From Glandiceps talaboti (taxonomy: Eukaryota; Hemichordata; Enteropneusta; Spengelidae): 64,000 nt of DNA. The first letter of the stretch is position 1. Every line of letters starts with the position of its first letter. Shown in pieces: positions 63,201-64,000 of this stretch. A program made the position numbers and the translations under genes. The notes under the pieces were generated by a model. The model saw only the letters and a program-made list of their open reading frames with translations, did no database searches and had not been told where the DNA came from. The stretch is taken from assembly GCF_964340395.1 (NCBI RefSeq), contig NC_135566.1, positions 14,164,501-14,228,500 on the forward strand, read 5' to 3'.

Positions 63201-63333
63201 TTCCTGGGCATAGTTGTCGCACAGATCCTGGAAACTAGCTCCTCCTTGCCTTCCGCAGGCTGCTGGGTTCTGAAATCCTGGCATGTCCAGGATGTGCATG
63301 GAATTCATCACTCGGTAGTTACTGCTTAGGGCT
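5521..63333 (-). CDS. MYO18: Unconventional myosin XVIII heavy chain, 3' portion (27 exons, 5' end outside window)
   Basis: Class XVIII myosins are actin-binding, very weakly or non-enzymatic motors that co-assemble with nonmuscle myosin II and act at the Golgi and actomyosin bundles (family knowledge). Twenty-seven exons joined in phase encode 1309 residues plus stop. Residues 1-374 are motor: switch II region with DMPGFQNP, strut [17 protein letters not shown], and converter [14 protein letters not shown]. Residues about 375-465 hold the lever with an IQ-like [13 protein letters not shown] and a WTWW segment. Residues about 466-1155 are continuous heptad coiled coil, with family-diagnostic blocks such as [33 protein letters not shown] and ASRKKHEL. 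The last ~150 residues are a Ser/Asp-rich tail. The SH1/SH2 cysteines are absent, as in other class XVIII heads. The start, PDZ and P-loop exons are missing beyond 64000. Vertebrate MYO18A versus MYO18B identity cannot apply if this is a pre-duplication invertebrate gene. The family call is very secure. Confidence 0.96.
6450..6564 (+). repeat. Exon-like dispersed segment, copy a
   Basis: Begins with a splice-acceptor-like tacccacag. It reads [20 protein letters not shown] in one frame, with a small indel upstream of it. It is clearly related to 10541-10650 (plus) and 48370-48484 (minus). See findings. Confidence 0.6.
6557..6900. mobile_element. Palindromic MITE, family A, copy 2
   Basis: Same layout as the copy at 1934: AAAGTGACCATATGGATGAG at the left and CCCAATCCTGTAAATATGAC at the right, with TTGAGTTACAAAC inner arms. 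It directly abuts the exon-like segment. Confidence 0.8.
7008..7259 (-). CDS. MYO18: MYO18 exon: non-helical tail
   Basis: Begins [20 protein letters not shown] and continues Ser/Arg/Thr-rich to [14 protein letters not shown]. It corresponds to the family's GDSDVDS...SWLSKNK tail. The many Ser/Thr next to basic and acidic residues suggest phosphorylation, which is inference. It leaves after two bases of an Arg codon. Donor gtgaga, acceptor tttcacag. Confidence 0.93.
7364..7575. mobile_element. Family B foldback arm
   Basis: Closely matches 1041-1240, including AAGAACAGTTTTATGGCC and ACAAACAAATTTCCAG, but without the complementary arm. Confidence 0.65.
7615..7695. repeat. Perfect 29-bp inverted repeat (hairpin)
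   Basis: Bases 7615-7643 (ATCAGTTTGTTTATGTCTGT and nine more) are exactly complementary to 7667-7695, separated by 23 bases. It lies in the intron 7260-7906 beside the family B arm and is probably the core of another MITE. Confidence 0.9.
7907..8040 (-). CDS. MYO18: MYO18 exon: end of the rod ([19 protein letters not shown])
   Basis: Encodes [20 protein letters not shown] then [20 protein letters not shown]. This closes the coiled coil exactly as SDLKLAFKRIGDLQAAIED does in vertebrate MYO18A, then turns acidic. It leaves after two bases of a Ser codon. Donor gtaggt, acceptor tccacag. Confidence 0.96.
8041..8700 (-). other. Intron, nothing notable
   Basis: No repeat structure, RNA gene or open frame that I can support. 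Confidence 0.6.
8701..8886 (-). CDS. MYO18: MYO18 exon: coiled-coil rod ([13 protein letters not shown] / ASRKKHEL)
   Basis: Sixty-two codons in phase 0, from [20 protein letters not shown] to [10 protein letters not shown]. [12 protein letters not shown] and EASRKKHEL are among the best conserved words of the class XVIII rod. Acceptor atttgcag, donor gtaagt. Confidence 0.96.
8990..9300. repeat. Tandem repeat, unit about 107 bp, three copies
   Basis: Units carry CTGAAAAACAAAAGATTATA, TAGTTTGGCCACTTGGAGTG and CTTTTAGATCTGA. The third copy ends about 50 bases before the MYO18 exon at 9352. Single copies of the same core occur at about 18157, 18239 and 20157, so the unit is derived from a dispersed repeat. 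Confidence 0.8.
9352..9489 (-). CDS. MYO18: MYO18 exon: coiled-coil rod ([16 protein letters not shown])
   Basis: Forty-six codons in phase 0. Contains [20 protein letters not shown] then [19 protein letters not shown], matching the [22 protein letters not shown] block of MYO18A. Acceptor ctcgcag, donor gtaaga. Confidence 0.95.
9950..10033 (-). CDS. MYO18: MYO18 exon: coiled-coil rod (short exon)
   Basis: Twenty-eight codons in phase 0, [20 protein letters not shown] then EKQSLQEQ. The QIND motif continues the AxQ-AS-D--QIND block. Acceptor gttccag, donor gtaaag. Confidence 0.93.
10285..10401 (-). CDS. MYO18: MYO18 exon: coiled-coil rod ([17 protein letters not shown])
   Basis: Thirty-nine codons in phase 0, ending [20 protein letters not shown] then AVVHQ. 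The EDxxDxxELMKKHKAAVAQ pattern is a family hallmark. Acceptor ttgacag, donor gtaaaa. Confidence 0.95.
10541..10650 (+). repeat. Exon-like dispersed segment, copy b
   Basis: Begins ttatccacag followed by an open stretch reading [20 protein letters not shown], then drifts out of frame. It is the sister of 6450-6564 and 48370-48484. Confidence 0.6.
10734..10847 (-). CDS. MYO18: MYO18 exon: coiled-coil rod ([14 protein letters not shown])
   Basis: Thirty-eight codons in phase 0, [20 protein letters not shown] then [18 protein letters not shown]. It matches the KxRKAMExEIEDLHxQI block of MYO18. Acceptor attacag, donor gtaagt. Confidence 0.95.
10985..11190. mobile_element. Half copy of MITE family A
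   Basis: Contains TACAATAACAAACATTTC, TTATTGAGTTACAAA and CTTATCCATATGGCCACTTT, the right half of the palindrome. The left half is absent. It ends about 35 bases from the exon at 11224. Confidence 0.75.
11224..11475 (-). CDS. MYO18: MYO18 exon: coiled-coil rod ([15 protein letters not shown])
   Basis: Eighty-four codons in phase 0. It contains [20 protein letters not shown] and [20 protein letters not shown], near-identical in pattern to the vertebrate MYO18A rod. Acceptor tcacacag, donor gtaagg. Confidence 0.97.
11476..12279 (-). other. Intron, nothing notable
   Basis: AT-rich, no repeat or RNA feature recognised. Confidence 0.55.
12280..12390 (-). CDS. MYO18: MYO18 exon: coiled-coil rod ([10 protein letters not shown])
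   Basis: Thirty-seven codons in phase 0, starting [20 protein letters not shown] and ending [12 protein letters not shown]. It directly continues the [12 protein letters not shown] block of the family. Acceptor tttcttcag, donor gtaaga. Confidence 0.95.
12391..12820 (-). other. Intron, weak internal repetition
   Basis: Phrases like TTCTTTTGTTTTTATA recur three or four times between 12570 and 12775, suggesting a decayed tandem repeat. Confidence 0.45.
12821..13021 (-). CDS. MYO18: MYO18 exon: coiled-coil rod ([18 protein letters not shown])
   Basis: Sixty-seven codons in phase 0, starting [20 protein letters not shown] and ending [20 protein letters not shown]. The last block is almost invariant in class XVIII rods as I recall them. 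Acceptor acatttcag, donor gtatct. Confidence 0.96.
13022..13541 (-). other. Intron with C-run and (ACAA)n
   Basis: A poly-C tract near 13289-13300 and an (ACAA)n microsatellite at about 13420-13444. Nothing else seen. Confidence 0.6.
13542..13665 (-). CDS. MYO18: MYO18 exon: coiled-coil rod ([13 protein letters not shown])
   Basis: Encodes [20 protein letters not shown] then [20 protein letters not shown]. It begins with the third base of a Lys codon and leaves in phase 0. Acceptor ttgttacag, donor gtaagt. The upstream intron holds the 1047-bp hAT-like element. Confidence 0.95.
13969..15015. mobile_element. Non-autonomous hAT-like DNA transposon, 1047 bp
   Basis: Terminal inverted repeats CAGGGCTCGAAATTAAC and GTTAATTTCGAGCCCTG are 17/17 complementary. 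They are flanked by the direct 5-bp duplication GCAAT (13964-13968 and 15016-15020). Both ends carry subterminal GGTAGCCC / GGGCTACC motifs. CAGGG termini are typical of hAT; a 5-bp duplication fits a hAT5-type group. Interior short open frames at 14378-14842 (minus) are unrecognised, and a 28-bp direct duplication lies near 14136-14192. No transposase seen. Confidence 0.88.
15254..15408 (-). CDS. MYO18: MYO18 exon: coiled-coil rod (LEKKQRK)
   Basis: Encodes [20 protein letters not shown], later [20 protein letters not shown] and KKQRK. LQDxKLHLExQQxRNxxLEKKQR is a recognisable MYO18 rod signature. The exon leaves after two bases (AA), completed by G in the next exon. Acceptor tctacag, donor gtaagt. 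Confidence 0.96.
15541..15737. mobile_element. Short MITE with long imperfect inverted repeats
   Basis: Left arm 15541-15597 (TTAAGATAGCAAGATTGACT ... TTGCTACATTTTGTCTAAAT) is complementary to 15688-15737. The loop is about 90 bases. Lies in the intron 15409-15965. Confidence 0.8.
15810..15945. repeat. Dispersed repeat, copy 1 (pairs with 59699-59825)
   Basis: Shares ATCATTTGCATGCAGGTATG, CACTGCAG and GGTGCAAGTA blocks with 59699-59825. Contains octamer-like ATTTGCAT words. Ends about 20 bases from the exon at 15966. Confidence 0.75.
15966..16099 (-). CDS. MYO18: MYO18 exon: coiled-coil rod ([11 protein letters not shown])
   Basis: Encodes [20 protein letters not shown] and a Glu-rich continuation ending SAKKVVDRK. 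It enters with two bases of the split codon from 19864 and leaves in phase 0, which confirms the 3.8-kb intron between them. Acceptor ggatatag, donor gtaagg. Confidence 0.94.
16730..17290. repeat. Degenerate minisatellite rich in TCAAAGTGTT
   Basis: TATCAAAGTGTTCA and AAACTTCTGTTGCACATC recur many times with variable spacing (about 60-90 bases). Decayed array. Confidence 0.7.
18515..18600 (+). mobile_element. Possible retroelement 3'-tail remnant
   Basis: GGGCGAAACGTCACGATGTA followed by TTTCAGTC resembles the GCCGAAACGTC tail common after Penelope-like and other retroelement open frames. A related piece (GGTACGCC, GCCCTCA, TTACAGTCTA) lies at 31730-31800. Preceding frame [11 protein letters not shown] (18267 on) recalls a zinc-finger end, but too little is left to decide. 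Confidence 0.35.
18855..19200. mobile_element. MITE family C, copy 1
   Basis: Starts with GTGTGTTTCCGATAACATGG and ends with the imperfect inverse (GGTTATTGGAATCACACAAT). The interior is about 75-80 percent like 24110-24475 by eye. Confidence 0.7.
19864..19975 (-). CDS. MYO18: MYO18 exon: rod with acidic break
   Basis: Encodes [20 protein letters not shown] followed by DSDEDD. The helix MEVMEARL is family-conserved, and the acidic interruption ([10 protein letters not shown]) is where vertebrate MYO18A also has an Asp-rich skip. Ends with one base of a split Gly codon. Acceptor ccttcag, donor gtaagt. Confidence 0.94.
19976..20902 (-). other. Intron, one dispersed repeat piece
   Basis: Carries a single copy of the GATT-TTG-TTTGGCCACTAGGGGTGCT repeat core near 20157-20200. 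Otherwise nothing supported. Confidence 0.5.
20903..21022 (-). CDS. MYO18: MYO18 exon: coiled-coil rod ([12 protein letters not shown])
   Basis: Forty codons, phase 0, containing [19 protein letters not shown], a block strongly conserved in class XVIII rods. Acceptor gttcag, donor gtaaca. Confidence 0.94.
21023..21538 (-). other. Intron, nothing notable
   Basis: No repeat, RNA or coding feature recognised. Confidence 0.55.
21539..21628 (-). CDS. MYO18: MYO18 exon: start of coiled-coil rod
   Basis: Thirty codons, [20 protein letters not shown] then [10 protein letters not shown], with clear heptad spacing. Phase 0 at both ends, acceptor atttacag, donor gtattg. The 47-bp minisatellite lies in the intron just upstream in transcription. 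Confidence 0.93.
21759..22286. repeat. 47-bp minisatellite, about 11 copies
   Basis: Unit TGACTTGACATACTGGCTTG + ACAGTATAGCCCAGAGACTT + GGCTATC, highly homogeneous, with one 34-base short unit and few substitutions. Lies in the intron between the neck exon and the first rod exon. Confidence 0.95.
22406..22549 (-). CDS. MYO18: MYO18 exon: second lever helix and neck (WTWW)
   Basis: Encodes [20 protein letters not shown], then [31 protein letters not shown] is an incomplete IQ-like helix, and NWTWWRL is the W-x-W-W neck that precedes the rod in class II and XVIII myosins. Phase 0 at both ends. The first part of this exon resembles the 50-bp tandem repeat in the adjoining intron (22571-22690). 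Confidence 0.95.
22571..22690. repeat. 50-bp tandem repeat derived from exon 5' edge
   Basis: Two exact and one diverged unit containing AATTTATGTACATTTCACTG and TACAGGATCTAGG. The unit resembles the exon sequence TATTTACGTACATTTCGTTG just downstream (in transcription) together with its tatctag acceptor region. Confidence 0.7.
23049..23177 (-). CDS. MYO18: MYO18 exon: lever start and IQ-like motif
   Basis: Encodes [20 protein letters not shown], then [24 protein letters not shown] is the conserved end of the converter. [13 protein letters not shown] fits the IQxxxRGxxxRK light-chain motif with Leu for Ile. Phase 0 at both ends, which lets alternative upstream exons join in frame. Acceptor gtcaacag, donor gtaaga. 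Confidence 0.95.
24110..24475. mobile_element. MITE family C, copy 2
   Basis: Left end AAGGCGAAAAAAAATAATTA and TGTTTCCGATAACATGG; right end is the inverse, GTTATCGGAAACATACAATT to TTTGCCT. Related to 18855-19200 and, at the 3' end only, to 50685-50775. Confidence 0.75.
28010..28535. repeat. Tandem repeat, unit about 120-130 bp, four to five copies
   Basis: Phrases CATAACTGATGGAATTTCAA, CTTTCACCTTCTGGGCAG and CTTGTACATGTAATCAGGC recur in order. Confidence 0.8.
29160..29295. repeat. Dispersed repeat, inverted relative to 37843-37945
   Basis: GAGCTGACAAATAT, CATATTTGGACATGACATAA, CTGCCCC and GATTAACAAAGACATG all occur as complement at 37843-37945. Confidence 0.7.
30676..30712. repeat. (GGT)n microsatellite
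   Basis: Run of GGTGGTGGT followed by a G-rich tail. A similar run lies at about 54390-54430. Confidence 0.85.
31444..31715. repeat. Tandem repeat, unit about 62 bp, four to five copies
   Basis: Unit GACCAGGTGTTCATATGACC + TACATGCTAACTAGTACAAG + TATTTGAATTCTGTGTATAA. Confidence 0.85.
32228..32616. mobile_element. Foldback element, family D, about 390 bp
   Basis: Outer arms CTAGTCTAGTTCCTATATGA... and its inverse ...CATATAAGAACTAGACTAAG extend about 100 bases each, through TATAGGGAAAGTC and GTAGCACAGAAATCTGTGCTACC (itself palindromic). Related sequence occurs at about 45217-45605; end fragments at about 37700-37760 and 38840-38895. Confidence 0.8.
33170..33560. repeat. Degenerate repeat of TAGATTTCATTTGACTATTT
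   Basis: About ten diverged units of 30-45 bases. Confidence 0.65.
33655..33687. repeat. (GAAT)n microsatellite
   Basis: About eight tandem GAAT/TGAA units. Confidence 0.9.
37690..37945. mobile_element. Mixed repeat fragment (family D end plus dispersed repeat)
   Basis: GACTAGTTCCTATACAGTAA and TTTACACCTCCACTCACAGT are a family D terminus; 37843-37945 is the inverted relative of 29160-29295. Confidence 0.55.
38500..38612. repeat. C-rich / (CA)n low-complexity tract
   Basis: Two near-identical blocks CACACACACACACTGGAATC flank C-rich sequence, so the block itself was duplicated. Confidence 0.85.
39278..39299. repeat. Poly-G tract
   Basis: Run of about 22 G, a likely quadruplex-forming and error-prone site. 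Confidence 0.85.
40242..40270. repeat. Poly-T tract
   Basis: Run of about 28 T. Confidence 0.85.
43875..44018 (-). CDS. Candidate alternative first coding exon for a motor-less MYO18 isoform
   Basis: Inside the giant intron, an in-frame ATG at 44018 (second ATG at 43997) opens a 48- or 41-codon segment. It is basic and aromatic first ([15 protein letters not shown]), then acidic and Ser/Pro-rich ([15 protein letters not shown]). It ends exactly at a perfect GTAAGT donor in phase 0. The next exon at 23049-23177 also enters in phase 0, so splicing would give an in-frame protein with lever, IQ-like helix and whole rod but no motor domain. DNA just upstream (44020-44400) is less AT-rich and holds CRE-like TGACG sites. 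The precedent is internal rod promoters in muscle myosin genes. There is no transcript evidence; it could be chance. Confidence 0.45.
44020..44400 (-). promoter_or_regulatory. Possible internal promoter region upstream of the candidate first exon
   Basis: Located 5' (on the minus strand) of the candidate exon. It is more CpG-containing than the surrounding intron and has TGACGTT at about 44044 and CGTCACCTC at about 44161, which resemble CREB/ATF half sites. No TATA box is clear. Proposed only from composition and position. Confidence 0.25.
44885..45060. repeat. Tandem duplication, unit about 90 bp
   Basis: TTGAACATTTTTTTTT ... CATCAAACTCGGTGGTTGAG ... TAGATCTA appears twice with substitutions. 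Confidence 0.75.
45217..45605. mobile_element. Diverged family D foldback element
   Basis: CACTAGTGTAGGAACTATA at the left and GACTAGACATAGAACTAGAG at the right, with internal ACTGACATGTGCTGGTCACC shared with 32228-32616. A C-run (45326-45352) interrupts it. Confidence 0.5.
45834..45861. repeat. (GTCA)n microsatellite
   Basis: Seven tandem AGTC/GTCA units. Confidence 0.9.
46132..46156. repeat. (ATCA)n microsatellite
   Basis: About six tandem ATCA units. Confidence 0.9.
48287..48490 (-). pseudogene. Exon-like dispersed segment copy c, running into a membrane-helix open frame
   Basis: On the minus strand the repeat segment (acceptor-like tacccacag, then [20 protein letters not shown]) stays open. 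It continues into a strongly hydrophobic helix ([20 protein letters not shown]), then FLAPWSR and a stop. It has no convincing start of its own. It may be a terminal exon of a nested or duplicated membrane-protein gene, a transposed exon, or chance extension of a repeat. I do not recognise the protein. Confidence 0.35.
52800..53230. repeat. Degenerate tandem array, unit about 75-90 bp
   Basis: GGAGCCAACA-CCCAGTA and AAACC-TCAACTA and TGTCATTCATAC recur about five times; a (CA)n tract closes the array at 53208-53228. Confidence 0.75.
53750..53998. mobile_element. Palindromic MITE, family A, copy 4
   Basis: Inner arms TTGACAACATTGACCAAGTC / CTTGGTCAATGTTGTTTCAC and the TTTTTCAAGTAAGAAGCTATGA arm match the other copies; the left terminus is lost. 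Confidence 0.75.
54220..54530. repeat. Degenerate array of AAAACAGCAATATACCTTGG
   Basis: Four to five diverged units of about 50-60 bases, broken by a (GGT)n tract at about 54390-54410. Confidence 0.65.
56216..56297. repeat. (GAC)n / (GACAAT)n microsatellite
   Basis: Impure ACGACGACG and ATGACAATGAC runs about 150 bases from the converter exon donor. Apparent Asp/Val- or Arg-rich open frames here are repeat shadows. Confidence 0.9.
56443..56508 (-). CDS. MYO18: MYO18 exon: converter end, last exon before the 33-kb intron
   Basis: Twenty-two codons, [20 protein letters not shown] then SQ, phase 0 on both sides. This is the segment that in myosins precedes the VFF-AG lever start, and here VFFRSG begins the next exon 33 kb away. 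Donor is gttagt, a weaker form than its neighbours; acceptor is ctccccag. Confidence 0.93.
57184..57256. repeat. (GT)n microsatellite
   Basis: Nearly pure GT run with two GTAT interruptions, in the intron 56509-57608. Confidence 0.95.
57609..57709 (-). CDS. MYO18: MYO18 exon: converter start
   Basis: Encodes [20 protein letters not shown] and a Lys-rich end (DEKK). It corresponds to the FPSR-i-y-dF-qRY-iL converter entry in conventional myosins. It enters with two bases of a Gly codon completed from the previous exon and leaves in phase 0. Donor gtaagg, acceptor atttgtag. Confidence 0.95.
58121..58310 (-). CDS. MYO18: MYO18 exon: lower 50 kDa / SH helix region of motor
   Basis: Encodes [15 protein letters not shown], equivalent to the HFVRCI-PN block of myosin heads, and [20 protein letters not shown], equivalent to the LRCNGVLEGIRICRKG SH2-SH1 helices. 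The two reactive cysteines are Gly and Tyr here, as in class XVIII generally. The acceptor (gttgatag) abuts a retroelement fragment on the opposite strand at 58321-58518. The donor is gtaagc. Confidence 0.95.
58321..58518 (+). mobile_element. Penelope-like retroelement fragment (GIY-YIG endonuclease C-terminus)
   Basis: Plus-strand open stretch with [40 protein letters not shown] and a stop. The pattern VLDRExNWxxRGxxEAIYI ... LNRdgG-y-LP-iY is the end of the GIY-YIG domain of Penelope-like elements. The reverse transcriptase part is absent. It starts about 10 bases from the MYO18 acceptor at 58311. Following DNA (58519-58640) holds a duplicated ACACCCTCTATCATGAGTGA-like unit. Confidence 0.8.
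59153..59336 (-). CDS. MYO18: MYO18 exon: loop 2 / Ser-rich actin-binding region
   Basis: Encodes [20 protein letters not shown], then a Ser/Arg-rich stretch ([15 protein letters not shown]) and [13 protein letters not shown]. This matches the class XVIII loop 2 region, where vertebrate MYO18A has a similar SNLF...LRRATSMR...KKKSLC pattern (recalled, not computed). RRASSLRRS resembles basophilic kinase sites, which is inference only. Donor is gtgaga; acceptor is attccag. Confidence 0.93.
59337..60622 (-). other. Intron with one dispersed repeat
   Basis: Holds the repeat at 59699-59825 and a short palindrome GACCCTACATGTGTAGGGTC (60510-60529). Otherwise nothing recognised. Confidence 0.6.
59699..59825. 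repeat. Dispersed repeat, copy 2 (pairs with 15810-15945)
   Basis: ATCATTTGCATGCAGGTATG and GGTGCAAGTA blocks in the same order as 15810-15945, about 75 percent alike by eye. Confidence 0.75.
60623..60782 (-). CDS. MYO18: MYO18 exon: motor strut (EYNATGWL)
   Basis: Encodes [20 protein letters not shown] then [28 protein letters not shown] is the equivalent of the Y-N-I-x-G-W-L strut sequence that joins upper and lower 50-kDa subdomains in all myosins. The exon enters after one base and leaves after two bases of a codon. Its 5' edge, with the acceptor, is copied into a tandem array just upstream (60752-61034), so the true acceptor was chosen by reading frame. Confidence 0.94.
60752..61034. 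repeat. 75-bp tandem repeat that includes an exon edge and its acceptor
   Basis: Four units starting TTGTTGGGGCTTTGACGAAC and containing GGCTGAAAGAAAT. The first unit is partly the MYO18 exon (its first ~30 coding bases) plus its acceptor; the other three lie in the intron and keep a CTTTCAG acceptor-like word. The last unit is shortened. Confidence 0.9.
61286..61427 (-). CDS. MYO18: MYO18 exon: motor, class [13 protein letters not shown] segment
   Basis: Encodes [20 protein letters not shown] and [14 protein letters not shown]. It aligns with the conserved LLWLLEEE...PGASEDT...RLF block of vertebrate MYO18A, which corresponds to the LLDEE-fPkatd segment of other myosins. Entry is phase 0; the exon ends with one base of a split codon. 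Acceptor tttgtag, donor gtaagt. Confidence 0.94.
61428..62152 (-). other. Intron, nothing notable
   Basis: AT-rich; no repeat or gene supported. Confidence 0.55.
62153..62239 (-). CDS. MYO18: MYO18 exon: motor, surface loop after relay helix
   Basis: Twenty-nine codons, phase 0 at both ends, starting ENIDCDFES and ending DKVSQQTI. Acceptor is ttctacag and donor is gtaagt. It corresponds to the poorly conserved segment that follows the relay helix in class XVIII heads. The assignment rests mainly on position, phase and the flanking exons. Confidence 0.88.
62240..63140 (-). other. Intron, nothing notable
   Basis: No repeat, RNA or coding feature recognised. Confidence 0.55.
63141..63333 (-). 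CDS. MYO18: MYO18 exon: switch II / relay region of motor
   Basis: First exon visible in the window. It begins with the last base of a split codon (phase 2 entry) and reads [20 protein letters not shown] followed by QNP and [20 protein letters not shown]. This is the segment where conventional myosins have DIAGFE (switch II) and the NEKLQ-FFN relay helix. The Asp-Met-Pro-Gly-Phe-Gln form matches class XVIII (DTPGFQ in vertebrates, from memory) and departs from the catalytic consensus. Acceptor is tctacag and donor is gtatgg. Confidence 0.95.
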
Positions 63334-63458
63334 CTGTAGAGAAAATGTAGATATTTTCAGTGAAGAAAATGAATGTGGAAATTTTTAACACAGTGTAATC
63401 TTTTGAAGGAGGAAAGTGTGTTACCTATTTTCAGTGGTAATGACTAAAACGTTGAGAG

Positions 63459-63554
<96 letters not shown>

Positions 63555-63581
63555 GGAGAGACAGACAGAGAGAGGAGAGAG

Positions 63582-63651
<70 letters not shown>

Positions 63652-64000
63652 GTATGTGTGAGAGAGATGATAAAAATCATTACATACACTGTGTGGAATT
63701 GAGCAAAAATCAACTGATCCAACAATTTTTGTTTCGTTTCAAAATCACACTACATTAAGTTGGCATGTTCACTGTATGGTAACACATTATTTTCCATGAA
63801 ACTATCACACATTCGTGGATCTATGATTGCCCTTTTGCCTACAAATTTATGAACAAACTGTCCTGTCTCCAAGTCATTATGTTTACACATCATTCACCAT
63901 CATGCATTATTGAATTCTGATACATGTTCTATCAAGAAAATACGATTTAATAAGGGGAGAGGTTAAAGGTTAGTTAGAGGTTAAAGGTCAAGTCAGTGTG
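63334..64000 (-). other. Incomplete MYO18 intron at window edge
   Basis: Holds the compound microsatellite at 63453-63666. I see no further motor exon before the window ends, so the next exon (ending with two bases of a codon, probably Arg) lies beyond 64000. Confidence 0.7.
63453..63666. repeat. Compound (GA)n-(G)n-(GT)n microsatellite
   Basis: About 80 bases of GA, a G run of about 12, a short GACA/GAGA bridge, then about 75 bases of GT. Long open frames here are repeat shadows. Confidence 0.95.

Noticed and set aside
63416-63725. Arg/Glu, Val/Cys, Leu/Ser and His/Thr-rich open frames on both strands
   Set aside because: Translation of the GA/GT microsatellite.

Overview
The window is eukaryotic, AT-rich animal DNA. 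It is dominated by one large, intron-rich gene on the minus strand. Joining 27 exons with consensus GT-AG borders and matching phases (63333 down to 5521) gives an open frame of 1309 residues plus stop. I recognise it as the 3' two-thirds of a class XVIII unconventional myosin (MYO18A/MYO18B family). It runs from just before switch II of the motor, through the actin-binding and converter regions, one or two IQ-like helices and a rod of about 690 residues of coiled coil, to a Ser/Asp-rich non-helical tail. The N-terminal part (KE-rich/PDZ region, P-loop, switch I) must lie beyond position 64000.

Layout, in the direction of transcription. 63.3-56.4 kb: eight motor exons. 56.4-23.2 kb: a single intron of about 33 kb, made mostly of repeats and microsatellites, placed exactly at the head/rod junction. 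23.2-5.5 kb: nineteen exons for lever, rod and tail. 5.5-0 kb: 3' untranslated and downstream DNA with foldback elements and a tRNA-derived SINE. No second protein-coding gene is convincing. Remaining open frames are short and fall in introns, repeats or microsatellites.

The most interesting signal is inside the 33-kb intron. At 43875-44018 (minus strand) an ATG-initiated open segment ends in a perfect GTAAGT donor in phase 0. It could splice in frame to the exon at 23049-23177. If transcribed from its own promoter it would make a motor-less, lever-plus-rod MYO18 protein, comparable to Drosophila myosin rod protein and molluscan catchin/myorod from muscle myosin genes.

The introns carry many mobile-element remains. 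These include a 1047-bp hAT-like element with 17-bp terminal inverted repeats and a 5-bp target duplication, a Penelope-like GIY-YIG fragment next to a splice acceptor, several families of palindromic MITEs, a tRNA-SINE, and several minisatellites. Two of the minisatellites were built from an exon edge with its splice acceptor. The organism is a bilaterian invertebrate with long introns, probably marine. The SINE type and repeat style would fit a hemichordate, amphioxus or lophotrochozoan, but I cannot decide between them from sequence alone.
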